From contig JAJLRJ010000007.1 of the NCBI GenBank assembly GCA_024195265.1, positions 6,824,058 through 6,888,057 on the forward strand: a DNA stretch of 64,000 nucleotides. Reading direction: 5' to 3'. Under the pieces are notes generated by a model. The model was given only the letters and a program-made list of their open reading frames with translations, had not been told where the DNA came from and did not search any database. Of this stretch, positions 35,056 to 45,509 are shown piece after piece. The position numbers and the translations under genes were made by a program. This stretch comes from Dendrophyllia cribrosa. Taxonomy: Eukaryota; Cnidaria; Anthozoa; Scleractinia; Dendrophylliidae. Position 1 is the stretch's first letter. Each line of letters begins with the position of its first letter.

Positions 35056-35260
35056 GCCAATAGCCCTTATCGTAGATGAGTACGCCACGCCAACATATCA
35101 GCGATTTGTCGCTTTCTTGACCCTATAGTCTCGTTTTGATGTTTACGAGAACCTCTGACAACGATGAGCGTAAACATCAAAACGAGACTATAGGGTCAAG
35201 AAAGCGAAAAACCGCTGATATGTTGGCGTGGCGTACTCATCTACGATAAGGGCTATTGCC
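35056..35260. mobile_element. 205-bp palindrome
   Basis: Arms of about 92 bp (GCCAATAGCCCTTATCGTAG and its inverse CTACGATAAGGGCTATTGCC) flank a 20-bp centre. Both arms contain GACCCTATAGTCTCGTTTTG or its inverse. It is almost perfect and non-coding. Confidence 0.85.
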
Positions 35261-35576
35261 TATAAACTGCATTGCACGTGGTGATGACCTCAGCAAAGCT
35301 CAAAATCCAATGTTTGCCAATTAACTTAGGCCGGCGGCGGCGGTCAGCTACAGGCCCTACAATCTTAACGGCTGGAACAGGCTATTAATTATAGAGTGAT
35401 TTCACAAAACCAGTGAAGCAAAATTATAAAAAGTTCTTAATAAATAGTCCAACTTGAACAAAAGAAACCAATGGAATTAGCGTCTAATAGTGTCAATTTG
35501 TCTAATTTCTATTTCACGCGTTATGTGAAACTACTATAAGTGGTTTATTTCCAAATATTTAAGTAGATAATATGTA

Positions 35577-35717
35577 CTTATTGACTAAGTGGGAGGGCCG
35601 GATGGGAAAATATTTGGCTCGAGGTCATGGCTTACGGACTGAGCGCAGCGAGGTCCGTGCACCATGAACGAGAGCCAAATATTTTCCCATCCGGCCCGAC
35701 CTAACTTAGTCAATAAG
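35577..35717. mobile_element. 141-bp TIR miniature element
   Basis: CTTATTGACTAAGTGGGAGG, then GCCGGATGGGAAAATATTTG, is inverted at the right end (CAAATATTTTCCCATCCGGC ... ACTTAGTCAATAAG). I recall similar copies from anthozoan genomes, which would need a search to confirm. Confidence 0.75.
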
Positions 35718-36149
35718 CATTTTATCATATGACCAATTTAGAGACAAAATTACTTGAAATTTTAACGCGCGAGGCCGTCCGCTTTTGTAGTAGGGCCGTA
35801 CGGCTTTTTGCGGCCCGCTCGCGCAAATGCGTACGACCCTCATACGGGACTTTCATCAATGGTTTTACAAAGAAAAAGTTCGCAGGGCCGTACGGGTCAT
35901 ATGATAAACGTTTTTCTGGTCTGTGCTATACGCCTTCTTGACACTGTTAGTTACAGTAAAAAAAAAAATGCATGAACAAATTTGATTGTCTAGTCAACGA
36001 GATGCTTTACATCAAACAATTAACACCGAGTTTGAATGTGCAAACGGATTCTATCCGTGCTAAAATATTTGTGTAGCCACCTCCGCTATGTAAATTAGTT
36101 ATTACTCTTGAACTCGCATTTGTTAATTTTATTCTCATTTGTACCCTTG

Positions 36150-36240
36150 ATAATGGCGTCATGAGGTCGCTGAAACGTCGGGATATTATATCGCTTGTTT
36201 TTACTTGTCTATGTATTTCTAAATCATTGTTAATACGAAG
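36150..36240 (+). mobile_element. PLE tail fragment
   Basis: GTCATGAGGTCGCTGAAACG, then TCGGGATATTATATCGCTTG, carries the GAAACGTCGGG form of the PLE tail motif. The following sequence is AT-rich without an ORF. Confidence 0.45.
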
Positions 36241-36344
36241 TTTAAATATTCAGATTGAAATTGGTTTCGTCCGCGGTTTTGTCTAAACTTCGTTTAAATA
36301 AACTGCTCGTTAGAGTGATCATGTCCTCTATTTTTCCTCGGATC

Positions 36345-37960
36345 AGTCGAGGTCGCCCGTTAACCGCGGCCAAACGAGAGAAATTTGTAAACGTTAAGCA
36401 AAGTACTTAAAAGTTTAGGTTGTCGTTTTCACTGTTTAAAGTTTAATATATTGCCAATACACTGTCAATTTACCAAACGTTTTGAAAGTTTACCAAAAAA
36501 GTTCTAAGCGTTTAAAAACTGTGAACTGCAGAATTGTCGGCGCCATTTGCCAACATAATTTTGATTAGGCGCAAAGAGTTTTGGTCAGTTTTCAACGGAA
36601 AAAAGCTAATCATTTTGAGAAAAATTAAAAGATAGTAACGTCAACTATACATCCTTACCAATATTTCCATTTAATAGCGGAGCACTCGCCGGGCCGAAGG
36701 CCCGGCTGCGCAGCCCCATACTCATAGAACCTAGCCCGTCATTTTTCATGGTCATGGCTAGCGGAATGTTTCGCGGGCGCGCGTGTGCCCGCCGCCCTCC
36801 GCCGTCCACCGTCGCGCTGTTGCGCAGGACTAGCTAGCTCGCGGGCGCGTATGACGTCGCAAAACATGCGCGTATAACGCCACACGCGCGGCTACACAGC
36901 CGTCAGCTCGGTAAACACTTTTTAAAGTTTTAAAAAAGTTGGATCTTTCGCAGTGTTAGGCGGAGCTGTAAAGTCGTTATTTCCCTGCATTTTTTCGCGG
37001 TTTGCTACTCAAGACAGGGATACTAATTAAGGGATACTCAGAAGCCGCTTTAGTGGAAAAAGAAGAGCTTTCAGGGATAAAATCTTGCTTCGAGGAACTT
37101 CATATTATCAATGCAGGAGCAATGCGGGGAGATGCCTTGTTTTTATTACGGATTTCAGAACCGAAGAAGCGGAGTTTTAACGAATTTCCAAGCAGTCCAG
37201 TGCTTTAAAGGTAAAATAAATCACATTTTTCGATGGGAATTTATGTTGATATCAATTTTTGATTGACTTTTCCTTTGTGTTCTCTTAGTTTTGGAGACAT
37301 GTTTGTGAAACGTTCAAATTAAGTCGTGTTGTTACATGTATCTTGAATTTCAACGAGGACAGCTCTGCCTTGATGCGCTATAAATGGTACGTGTTCTGCT
37401 TTTAAACATAAATTAATGGAGATTTGAATAAAATTTTTCGAAAGAAGATTGTGTTGTCCGTTTTTATGTCTTTGTTCATTCATTACATAGATTAAAAAGC
37501 GATTTTATGTAAACAAAACAAGACTTAGGTTTTCTGTCTTCACTCGCGTCGCCTTATGCAAATATGTTTGTGTATTTTTGCAATTTTGATTTCCAAATCA
37601 GTTTCTCGGGCAATTTTTGACAAACAAAAACTGTATTTTATTCGAAAAGTAGTCGTACTAGTTATTCTAGACAGAGAAAAGTTGTTTTTGTGAACTTTTG
37701 TACGGTCTAAATGTACTGTGCAGACGGTCGGGTAATACTGTTTTGGAGAATTGCTTAAATTGAAAATAGCCCGTTCGTTAATTTATAATTCTTGTGCTTT
37801 CAACCTTTCACCTTAGTTAAGTTTCACCTTAGTTAAGCTTGTTTAAAGTGCGACGCTGTTAGGCTTGGCCTATCTATATATATTATTAAATAAAATCCCA
37901 CTAAATAAAACGAAAAACGCCTCGGACGTTTGACCGCGGTGGAGGTCGCCCGTCTCCCCG
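36345..37960. repeat. Dispersed repeat Z, copy 1, interrupted by repeat Y copy 2
   Basis: 36400-36675 and 37880-37960 are adjacent in the inverted copy at 57960-58340. Shared words are GGCGCAAAGAGTTTTGGTCA (inverse in the other copy) and AAAACGAAAAACGCCTCGGA. In this copy about 1.2 kb (36676-37880) of repeat Y lies between them. Y starts with a GC-rich hairpin (GCCGGGCCGAAGGCCCGGC). Confidence 0.78.
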
Positions 37961-38889
37961 GGATTTTTGCACTCTCCCCAGTTTTCGCTCGCCATGCAAA
38001 ACCAAAATGGCGGCAACTGTGTGTGACTCGGGGGATAACGACTGAGTGACAGTTTATGGGTGATTACAAATGCAGCGTGTTTGCGTGTATCTCAGTTTAT
38101 GAAAGATGTTCGCCTATGGGAGAGGCGCTTCTGCACTTTGATGTACACTTATCCCGTAAAAAATAATTACACTTATCATGGGCTATAGGAAAAGTGCATT
38201 TCGACTAAATAAAGTTTAATTTATCTGAAATAAACTTAAATTACTCACATTTCAGTAGTCCTGTACCTTTTCTGGTCGTTTCTACCCGGAAAACAATGCA
38301 TACGATTTATAAATTGCGCCTGCATTCATAAAGTCTTGGTAACCAAGCGTATTTTTAATCCGAGACGCGGGCGCTAAGCATTCGGTGTTAACTCAATACA
38401 TAGTTAATAGAATAAACTGGTTATGAAACTCAGTCAGTCCTTTGTTATATGTTTTTGTTCTCCATTTCTTTTGTTCGTTTGCCTTGACCGTGCACAAAAC
38501 ACAAAAGGTATTGAAATGCATATGAGCAACTGACCAGTAGAAAAATTTGGGCTCACACGTTAAACAAAACAATGTGCACGGTCACGGTTCGTTCAACATA
38601 AAACAAAGCAGCTTTGTACACTCTTTTTGAAATTTATTGAGCTTCATAACCTATACCATGCGCGATTTAGGGGTAACACTTATTCTTTTGTTAAAACAAT
38701 AGAATATTAGAGCACAAAAGAACGACAATACAATAGAATACAATACCATAGAATATATTAGAATACATAATTTTACCTAATACAATGAATGTGTACAATG
38801 TACAATAGAGCTAACACCCTAAATCGGGCATCAAATGTCATAACCAGTTTGTTCTATTAACCATGCTCAATAAAACGGTTGAGTCTAAA

Positions 38890-39654
38890 TGCTATAGCTC
38901 AGAAGGGGGTCGGACACCTTAATGAGAATATATAACGGAGTAACTGGTTTGCTTTTAGTTGAGGTTAGGGTTAGCAGTTTATATAGTTAAATTTAGGCCT
39001 AAACAGCCCGAGAAGCTAGGTGGTACAGTAGTACGGTAGGCTATGTAAGCCTAAGTCTAGCTGAGGTCACAGGTTCAGTCCTGAGTGGGGATTTTAGATT
39101 TTCTTTTTTACACTTAAAAATGTATTGAAAAAAAATTCTAAGTGTGGACATTTCGTTATATAATTCAGTCTTAAAGGGGCTATGTCGCGAGGATGGCGGG
39201 TGAGTACTGGGTACTAACAACTTGAAAAACGTCCGGTGGCTTTTTATCAAGTTGGCGGCCATTACTGTCGAATTTGCTGCAATCCGTTCCATCCCGTCGT
39301 ATTGCGTGGAAGGATAGATCTCAAGTTTACAAATTAGTTAGAGTATTTACTTGGCTAGATTTTTGTTAAATTATTTCTGCGATTTGTTAGTCGTACCTTT
39401 GAAAAATTCGATGTCTTCCAGTAGTGGTGGAAGTTGGGAAGGAATTTAAAAGCGAAATCGATCGTGTGTTTGTTTACCTCGCGTGGTTCGACACGAGTGC
39501 AAGCGCGATAAAACTTGCCGCGATCCGGGAGGAAACAATAGAAATTTGACATGTGTGACGTCAGGTGCATCACATGACAGGAGCTCATTGCGCAGACTCA
39601 CCTTGCGACATAGCCCCTTTAATAAGGTGTCCGACCTCCTTCTAAGCTATGGCA
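38890..39654. mobile_element. TIR element X, copy 2, with a nested element
   Basis: The ends GGGGGTCGGACACCTTAATG and AATAAGGTGTCCGACCTCCT match element X at 33857. The tRNA-like block is at 39030-39115. A 452-bp element (39171-39622) with ends TTAAAGGGGCTATGTCGC / GCGACATAGCCCCTTTAA is inserted near the right end. Confidence 0.8.
39171..39622. mobile_element. 452-bp TIR element nested in element X
   Basis: TTAAAGGGGCTATGTCGC is perfectly inverted at the right. The interior has no conserved ORF. Element X copy 1 lacks it, confirming insertion. Confidence 0.8.
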
Positions 39655-40609
39655 GGTAGACTCTACCCAATAAAACCCACTGGGTGGGAAACAAGTCCGA
39701 ACCGTCGTGCAAAGCTCGTAAGACGCATCTGTGTCCATCTCCATATATGGAAGCAAAAGGTGGATAGTCCTGGGGGTCTAAATTGGAACTAAGGGTGCGT
39801 TTTTTGGGACATATTCTGGCCATTCCAAAAACAGAATACCTTTAAATTATTGCACCTTTTCCTCTCGTAAAATATGGAAAGAAATCATTACTTTGACTAT
39901 CCGTACCTGGAAAAATTTTGGCTTGAGAGAATGTAAACAACATAGTTTTCTTAACGTATTCTGATTTCAGAATGACCAGAATATGTCCCCAAAAAAAGGC
40001 GCCCTTAATTGGAACTAAGTTGGCGAGAGAAACCTGGAAACCAAGTTGTACAGGGGTTTTCTGTGCGGAGCGAAGTAGTCTCCCACGCAGCTGTTATTTG
40101 TCTTGTCACGCAACGCTCCTCCCCACTAACGGCTGCTGAAACCTGTACCATATTCCTTGCCCGATTTAAGCCAATCACAGTTGCAGTGCCATTTTCGGAA
40201 CTTGCTCGCGCCAAATTCTTCGCCAAAAAAGACACAGGACTACTTAATGTGAGCAGTGTAAGTTTTTTAATCGAAATGCAATTTTCCTATAGCCCATGCA
40301 CTTTACGCGCCCCATAGGGGCGAGAAAAAAATACGAGCAATGAGTAAAATATCCGCACGTATTATCTGTTAAACCATCGAATAAGGGATTTATTATCCCG
40401 GACTGAAATTCCTTTTATTATAGTTTATGAGTCTTCAAAACGGGACACTAAGGTGTACTACGACAATCTACTGTGTGATACGCTCGGATATTTTGCGTGT
40501 TCTCTGAAAATGGGAAAGGAAATAATATATCGTGATCTAAAAATGGTTAAGGATTTTAATAAGTAGACTCCCCCTCATAACGTTTGGGCGGAAGCGATGG
40601 CCAATATTG

Positions 40610-41455
40610 CAACAAGAAGAACTATAGTACTGTAGCTCATTGAAATATTTACAACGGTACGTTTTTTTATTGAAAACTGATTTCCCCCCTTTATTTGGCA
40701 CCTAAAACTAATTGCTATCCTCTTTTCTTGCAGTAAGGTTCACCACAGTTGGAAATTTTAACGATGAACGCTGTGGAGAGAGACGTTATAAAGTGAATTA
40801 GTCAAGATGGTTCCGTGGAAAATCGAGAGTCAAAATCAGAATGACTGAGAGGCATGAATACTTTAATGTGATACCCTCCCCCCTGCCCGCATTTACCGCA
40901 TAGGAGCATCCTGTGACAGCGATGCTCGTCTGAAATTTAATTTTTTTTAAAGGCCCTACGAGAAAACATTTTCTTATTTTTATTGGTGATAGAGCAGTTT
41001 TCAATTGAGTGTGGTAAAACCAAAACCTAAGTAATTACTGTAAACAATCACAGCAGTCGTAAACAATCCAATGAACCAATCAGAGCTCGAAGCAATTACT
41101 TGTCGGCGGCGCCAAGCGCGGGAAAACGCGTGCGAGCAAGTCACGATTGGTTTTTGTTTTACTTCTGATTGGTCGACAAAGTGGCGCGAGATTTTTTAGC
41201 CAATCACAAAGCGTAGCAATGTACCGTGGCCATTTTAAAATTGATATCCTATGCGGTATATATCTTTAAAAAGTTGTGGAAATCAACCACAGATCACATT
41301 AGTGGTTCTAACTTTTGAGTCTGTGGAGTCTGTAGATAAATCCTACCCCGTCCTGGTCCTCTCCTTACGAGCAATTCTGAGTCCGCTAGTGTTTACTGTG
41401 GTGCTTTTTAAAATGCTGTAAGAGGTACTTCTAACTTTTGAGTCTTTGGATGAAA
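40610..41455. repeat. Local duplication, copy 1
   Basis: Collinear with 43540-45355: CCAATATTGCAACAAGAAGA, GCTGTGGAGAGAGACGTTAT, TAGTCAAGATGGTTCCGTGG, CGTGCGAGCAAGTCACGATT, TCTTTAAAAAGTTGTGGAAA, GAGTCTGTGGAGTCTGTAGA. Copy 1 lacks three blocks present in copy 2. No gene is evident in it. Confidence 0.85.
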
Positions 41456-42181
41456 TCCTAAAGTGTATCGTTGACTCAGTTTGATGTTTTCGCGAAGCGA
41501 CAGTCTGCGGTTAGCATAACTTGCGAGATAGTGTTTCTTCATCACGGCTAAAAGAGTATAAGATCAAATATTTGAATCTCCAGCATGGTAGCTGTTTTGT
41601 AATTCTTATGGATGCAAGTGGTTTTTTTTGTACACTGAAAGCGATGGACACGTAAAGCACCTAGAGCTATCTTCGACGACTTTTATTGGAGTTTCATCTG
41701 CCATAACACCAAGGAAACTGAAACTGTACTGAGCTAGGCCAGCACACGTAAACCGGAAACCACCGACCGTGACTGGATTGTCCATGCTGGAGCTGAATTT
41801 GTAGGGATGACTTTTAACCTCATATAGAGGAAGGAAAATTAACCGTCGTATGTTCACTTTCTCCACAAAACCTATAAGTATTGTGGTCCTTAGATATTCC
41901 TTAGATAGGGTCACGGGCCTCTTCATATGAGCCCGGTTGACCGGGCTGGCCCGGTTTCCGAGATCTCGCCTTACCTTTAAATCCTTTGTAAAATTTTTGA
42001 TGTGTTCATATGCGAGGGCGGGCTGGCTCGGTTACCGAGATCTCGGTTTTTCCAACTGGGATCTCGGTAAGCGGGCTGGAAAATTTTGCCGTATGAACAC
42101 TTCATCCCGGTTACCGGGACGAATTCTTCGCAACAGCGCATGCGTTACATGGTCGATGACGTAGCAGCGCGGTTGGTAAAC

Positions 42182-42439
42182 ATGGCGGGAAGTGAGGAAT
42201 GTTCTTCTCTCTCGAATCCTAGGAAGTTCCGTTGGCAAACAGAGATGGTCAGCCAAATGATCGACTGTTTACTTAACTACAAGTCTAAAATGGGGTACAG
42301 AAGCCTTGATTTCGACGCGGACAAGCAAATTCAATACCAGGAATTGCGAGTGGAGATGGCGAAGCTTCATATCGACGAAGAGTTCATGTTCGGGCCTGTG
42401 GTCGCTTGCCATTTACCGGATGATTATGACACACTTTAA
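42182..42439 (+). CDS. Myb/SANT-like DNA-binding protein fragment of the Harbinger-like element
   Basis: The ATG has a good context (AACATGG). The protein has 86 residues: MAGSEECSSLSNPRKFRWQT, then EMVSQMIDCLLNYKSKMGYR, then a DFDADKQIQYQELRVEMAKL stretch. The pattern W...LL..YK....DF.ADK..QY..LR..MA matches the trihelix/MSANT-like protein that partners Harbinger transposases. After DYDTL an in-frame TAA is followed by EEEKAKAKRHI, so the frame is broken early. It lies wholly between the two TIRs. No transposase is present, so the element is non-autonomous. The last 20-odd codons and the stop suggest decay. Confidence 0.6.
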   Translation: MAGSEECSSLSNPRKFRWQTEMVSQMIDCLLNYKSKMGYRSLDFDADKQIQYQELRVEMAKLHIDEEFMFGPVVACHLPDDYDTL

Positions 42440-42581
42440 GAAGAAGAGAAAGCTAAAGCAAAGAGACATATACTTTGGCCTTTTCTCATCTCGGGAACCG
42501 GGCTGAATTTTCTCATATGAACCCAAGGCGAAATCCGTCCAGGTATGCGGGCCAGCCCGGTCAACCGGGCTCATATGAAGA

Positions 42582-43402
42582 AATGTAAAATAACACGGCA
42601 AACTGATCCTTACGGCGGAGAAAAGATTGAGGCAAGAAAAATAAAGTAAAATAACAGATATATATTTTGTGCCCGATATTTCGGTTTGAAACACAAACCT
42701 TCGACGGGGGCTAAAATAAAAATGAGTATATACGTTAATATCGTTACAATTTAAAAAGTTTAAAATATGGAACCAAGAAACATGATAGGTTACTACATTG
42801 ACAGGTAAATAAAGAAGCGTCGCATGATAAATTGACAAATACGATAGTTGACCTAATAATGACAGGCAGTTTTGCTAAGATAACATAATTAGTGCAGTTC
42901 ATCGCGTTTATTAATACCCGACGGTTCTAGTGTTTTTGCTTTATCGATGAGATGTGCTTCACGCGCCTTTCTGCCAGAGTCTCTTTTGTTTTTAATAAGC
43001 TCGATGGGAATGAGTATGATATCATTGAGTGAGTGGCCTGGCTGGTTGAAGTGTTGTGAGATTGGAGTAGGCGTCTGTAGTAAATGAGGTTTAGTCACTG
43101 AGCGGCGATGTTCTCCGAAGCGTTCGTTGAGTCTGCGTTTAGTCTCACCGATGTATTGTTTTTGACATTTTCTACATTCGATCATATAAATAAGGTTTTT
43201 AGAGTTGCAGGTAATGTGTTCCTTGATATGTCTTTCTTCACTAGTTGCGGAAAACGTATATTTATCTTGGTTTTCTTTTAAGAAAGGGCAGGTTAGACAG
43301 CGCGGATGATTGCATCTGTGGATACCAGGAGAAGGTGGTATTCTACGGTCATCAGGGTCAGAGTTGTCGGGTAGCTTTGTTTTCACTAGCAGATCACGAA
43401 GA
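42582..43402 (-). mobile_element. PLE-B: 5'-truncated Penelope-like element
   Basis: The 3' end lies at 42582 (plus-strand AATGTAAAATAACACGGCAA, identical to 34324) and includes the hairpin-GAAA tail at 42671-42710. The 5' end is truncated at 43402, inside the linker between RT and GIY-YIG. A 9-bp target duplication (ATATGAAGA) flanks it. It sits in the right TIR of the Harbinger-like element. Confidence 0.85.
42889..43402 (-). CDS. PLE-B GIY-YIG endonuclease domain, truncated
   Basis: From about 43400 the frame reads LRDLLVKTKLPDNSDP, then a CNHPRCLTCPF Cys cluster, then the GIY-YIG core (LIYMIECRKCQKQYIGETKR, then RLNERFGEHRR). The usual end is present (RKAREAHLIDKAKTLEPSGI, then NKRDELH and stop). 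All GIY-YIG landmarks (IY, CxxC insert, YIGET, R, E/H) are intact. The RT half is missing. The open frame continues upstream to 43686, but residues such as GPLHI are the transposon TIR read as protein, so that extension is a junction artefact. PLE-A and PLE-B differ clearly in sequence. Confidence 0.85.
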
Positions 43403-43539
43403 ATATGAAGAGGCCCTAAATTGCAGTATCCACCCCAACGCGCAGAACGAAAAAGATATGGTCTGTTAAAACTGGGCCTTAAGACGGGGGTACACATGAA
43501 CGCCATTTTTCCGCCACTTGACATGGCTTTAATGGCAAT

Positions 43540-45355
43540 ATCTCGGCCAATATTGCAACAAGAAGAACTATAGTACTGTAGCTCACTGAAATTTTTACAA
43601 CGGTACGTTTTTTTATTGAAAACTGATTCTCCCTCTTTATAATAGATAACTTTATCTGGCATTTGAACATATATGCAATATTTCAATTGGGAAAACCTAA
43701 TTTATTTGGCAGCTAAAACTAATTGCTTTCCTCTTTTCTTGCAGTAAGGTTCACCACAGTTGGAAATTTTGACGATGAACGCTGTGGAGAGAGCCGTTAT
43801 AAAGTGAATTAGTCAAGATGGTTCCGTGGAAAATCGAGAGTCAAAATCAGAATGACTGAGAGGCATGAATACTTTAATGTGATACCCTCCCCTCTGCCCG
43901 CATTCCCCGCATAGGAGCATCCTGTGACGGCTATGCTCGTCTGAAATTTGAAATTTTTTTAAAGGCCCTACGAGAAAACATTTTCTAATTTTTATTGGTG
44001 ATAGAGCAGTTTTCAATTGAGTGTGGTAAAACCAAAACCAAAGTAATTACTCTGACCAATCACAGCAATCGTAAACAATCCAATGAACCAATCAGAGCTC
44101 GAATCAATCACATGCCAGCGGCGCCAAGCGCGGGAAAACGCGTGCGAGCAAGTTACGATTGGTTTTGGTTTTACTTCTGATTGGTCGAGAAAGTGGCGCG
44201 AGATTTTTTGGCCAGTCACAAAGCGTAGCAATGACATCGATAAAGTAAGAATTGTCACAAAGTCAGGTTCTACTCTGTACAAATGAATGGGGTTAGTTTC
44301 TAGAGAAACTGTGGTGCTACGTCGGTGGGGGTGAAGCACAAGAGTTTGGTTTTATCGACTGACAGTGAGTCGACTCAGTCGATAAAACCAAACTCTTCTA
44401 CTCTGTACACACTTACAAGGTACCGTGACCATTTCAAAATTGATATCCTGTGCGGTATATATCTTTAAAAAGTTGTGGAAATCAACCACACGAGTTGAAA
44501 AAAGGGACCGATTATCGGAGGGCGGTTTACGGCTGCGAAATCCAAATCTGGAATTTTGAATCAAATAAGGATTTTGCGTTTTTTTTTTTACTAAAATCCA
44601 GAAACGGATCAAGAATTCGTAAAATCCATACTTCGGTGAGATTTTTCAGATCAAATCTCAATCCGGATTCCGAGCGTTTTTTTGGGTGTTTCTTGGTGTT
44701 GCGGAGACTATTGTTGGTTAGCTATTGTGTTGTGGTGTGGGTATTGTTTACTTTCTTTTGAATCTTTTGTTTTACGTCATTTGGTGATCGCAACACCAAG
44801 AAACTGCCGTTTTTTTTGGAATGGATTTGAAAAAAATACATCTGACAAGCGGTCTTTCATGCAAATTTACTCGTTCCGTTCGCTGTTTTGTAGTGTTTTT
44901 TTCGCGATTTCATATCATGAGCAATTCAGATAAGATTTTATTGCGTATATTTTGAAAACTACTTGTCGAGCAGACTGATAAACACAAGCGAGTCACATAG
45001 GTTCATTTGCACACCAACGATGTTTTTTACGTTAAATGATCCGTTTTAGGATTTTTTGTTTCTTTTGTCATGAAAAATCCATATGATCTGAGATCACAAA
45101 TCCAATTTCGGATTCTTCCCCCAAAACGCAGCCTTAGTCATTAACGCTGTCAGAGTCAAACTATCAATCGTGAACTGTGGCCCTGTGGTTCTAACTTTTG
45201 AGTCTGTGGAGTCTGTAGATAAATCCTACCCCGTCCTGGTCCTCTCCTTACCAGCAATTCTGAGTCCGCTAGTGTTTACTGTGGTGCTTTTTAAAATGCT
45301 GTAAGAGGTACTTCTAATTTTTGAGTCTGTGGATGAAATCCTAAAGTGTGACCAT
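43540..45355. repeat. Local duplication, copy 2, with extra blocks
   Basis: Collinear with 40610-41455 but longer. Extra blocks are about 43625-43710, the palindromic PLE-A insertion with its flank at about 44232-44409, and about 44490-45175, which has an AT-rich interior and imperfect GGCTGCG-type ends. The spacing between copies is about 2.9 kb, with the Harbinger/PLE-B nest in between. Confidence 0.8.
44282..44396. mobile_element. Minimal palindromic PLE-A insertion (115 bp)
   Basis: The tail ATGGGGTTAGTTTCTAGAGA, then ACTGTGGTGCTACGTCGGTG, is followed by AGAGTTTGGTTTTATCGACT, a few centre bases, and the inverse AGTCGATAAAACCAAACTCT. This is the same outer structure as the 3.87-kb insertion with everything internal absent. 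TTCTACTCTGTACA at 44268-44281 and 44396-44409 is a 13-14 bp target duplication. Confidence 0.88.
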
Positions 45356-45356
45356 A

Positions 45357-45501
45357 TAGACCCTTTTAATAAATACCACGATTCATCATTTTCCGCTAAT
45401 GACGTCAAACATATTCTTTTGAATTGCAAGAGAATTCAAAAGAATATGTTTGACGTCATTAGCGGAAAATGATGCATCGTGGTATTTATTAAAAGTGTCT
45501 A
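45357..45501. mobile_element. 145-bp perfect foldback element, second copy
   Basis: Nearly identical to 10317-10461 (about three differences, for example GACGTCAAAC for GACGCCAAAC). Edges are TA. It abuts the right end of duplication copy 2. Confidence 0.9.
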
Positions 45502-45509
45502 TTCAGATG

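Larger units (their letters stand above)
41916..43416. mobile_element. Harbinger-like element with MSANT ORF, right TIR split by a PLE
   Basis: The left TIR GGGCCTCTTCATATGAGCCC (41916) extends through GGTTGACCGGGCTGGCCCG. The right TIR is its inverse, but its last bases are separated: CGGGCTCATATGAAGA ends at 42581 and GGCCC resumes at 43412. Between them lies PLE-B, flanked by the 9-bp repeat ATATGAAGA (42573-42581, 43403-43411). Without the PLE the element is about 670 bp. Confidence 0.8.

Noticed and set aside
35729..35941. 70-codon + frame rich in Arg
   Set aside because: It has no recognisable domain and overlaps the flank of a miniature element.
42889..43686. A 265-residue GIY-YIG protein as one gene
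   Set aside because: Only about 171 C-terminal codons belong to the PLE. The rest is transposon TIR and non-coding repeat kept open by chance.
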